Shown one piece after another: positions 25,377-25,717 of a DNA stretch of 25,717 bases. Position 1 is the first letter of the stretch; every line of letters begins with the position of its first letter. Under the pieces are notes generated by a model. It worked only from the letters and a program-made list of their open reading frames with translations. It was not told the DNA's origin and searched no databases. Where the stretch lies: positions 1,797-27,513 of the forward strand of contig BQXS01012480.1 in NCBI GenBank assembly GCA_024181965.1, given 5' to 3'. The position numbers and the translations under genes were made by a program. This DNA comes from Aduncisulcus paluster. Its lineage: Eukaryota; Fornicata.

Positions 25377-25586
25377 TCTTCAAAGGATCATTTATTATTC
25401 AGTATCTCGCATGTGATTTATTACGAAATACCAATAAAGTTCTTATAATTTTCACAAATAACTGGGATATGATGTATTATTTTATGTTAAACTTGTCTAT
25501 TTATACTCTATGCAAGTTATTCTGAATCAAAATGAGAATCCGTCTTTTTTTTGTTTCAAGAAGCAAGAGTATACAAAGGAATACAT
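25377..25586. other. Short intergenic region with AATAAA
   Basis: A 210-bp gap between two plus-strand genes. AATAAA at 25433-25438 is the probable poly(A) signal of the WBP2-like gene. Nothing else is recognised. Confidence 0.5.
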
Positions 25587-25717
25587 ATGGATCCTAAATA
25601 TATTCCAAGATTAAGTAAGTTTTGTTGCTTTGTTTTGAGACATAAAGGTAGGATTATGGGTTTAGACATTGATGGCGCTGGTTTTGTTGATTTAAAGAGT
25701 TTGACGGATTTATGAAT
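25587..25717 (+). CDS. TPT1: RNA 2'-phosphotransferase (Tpt1/KptA), N-terminal fragment at window edge
   Basis: From the ATG at 25587 the first 42 residues read MDPKYIPRLSKFCCFVLRHK, then a GLDIDGAGFVDLKSL block. This matches the start of Tpt1/KptA, where RLSKxLSxxLRH contains the first catalytic Arg-His pair and GLxIDxxGYVxVDxLL follows. Tpt1 removes the 2'-phosphate left at tRNA splice junctions, using NAD+. The frame reaches a TGA at 25713-25715, right after this block and long before the usual ~200-250 residues. An intron beginning near the edge, a sequence error, or a broken gene are all possible. The GTAAGT at 25615 is inside conserved coding sequence and is probably not a splice site. 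Confidence 0.68.

Noticed and set aside
25615-25620. Canonical-looking GTAAGT in the Tpt1 fragment
   Set aside because: It lies within RLSKF...LRH, the conserved coding motif, and the frame continues through it with family-like sequence.
1-25717. tRNA, rRNA, CRISPR arrays, transposases or IS-type ends
   Set aside because: I looked for T-loop motifs, regular spaced repeats and transposase motifs on both strands and saw none that held up.

Overview
The window is nuclear DNA of a flagellated, single-celled eukaryote. It carries an IFT46 gene (intraflagellar transport), secretory and endocytic genes typical of eukaryotes (KDEL receptor, ribophorin I, AP-2 alpha adaptin), E2F and DP cell-cycle transcription factors, and at least two short spliceosomal introns with GTATG-type 5' ends and TTTTAG 3' ends. 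Gene density is high. Most genes are intronless, intergenic gaps are about 150-350 bp, and some candidate poly(A) signals touch the stop codon. A free-living metamonad or fornicate-like flagellate would fit, but that placement is inference and the sequence contains no rRNA or other marker to prove it.

Layout. Positions 1-8290 hold five genes, all on the minus strand. In transcription order from the right they are DP (7676-8290), IFT46 (6620-7465), a Bub2/Cdc16-type TBC GAP (5512-6459), the KDEL receptor ERD2 (4555-5205) and a very long E2F (from 4256, running off the left edge). The E2F frame has no stop inside the window. It contains two E2F-type recognition helices about 610 residues apart, so it looks like an atypical (E2F7/8/DEL-like) E2F. 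Transcribed divergently from DP is a FlK-like hotdog thioesterase with one intron (8558-9106). Next comes a divergent kinesin-like gene with a charged coiled-coil and acidic-repeat tail (9414-13453), interrupted by a 20-N gap whose two flanks are identical over 252 bp. Ribophorin I (14203-16254, minus) follows. It is divergent from an unrecognised two-transmembrane protein (16607 onward, plus), which is frameshifted in a GA microsatellite at about 19300.

Positions 19755-21720 are a mosaic of shuffled purine-rich segments. Some were copied from the two-transmembrane gene itself. Others are identical over up to 258 bp to the kinesin-like gene tail 8-9 kb away. The reading frame is broken repeatedly and becomes open again only in a Glu-rich C-terminal piece ending at 21908. 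The right end holds AP-2 alpha without an appendage domain (22085-24349, minus), a WBP2-like GRAM protein (24552-25376, plus) and the 5' end of a Tpt1/KptA RNA 2'-phosphotransferase (25587 to the edge).

Functional themes: cell-cycle control (E2F, DP, Bub2), the flagellum (IFT46), ER and endocytic traffic (ERD2, OST1, AP-2, WBP2-like) and RNA repair or tRNA splicing (Tpt1). The points most worth following are the giant double-winged-helix E2F with an SQ cluster, the degenerate kinesin, and the shuffled Glu/Arg-rich cassettes.
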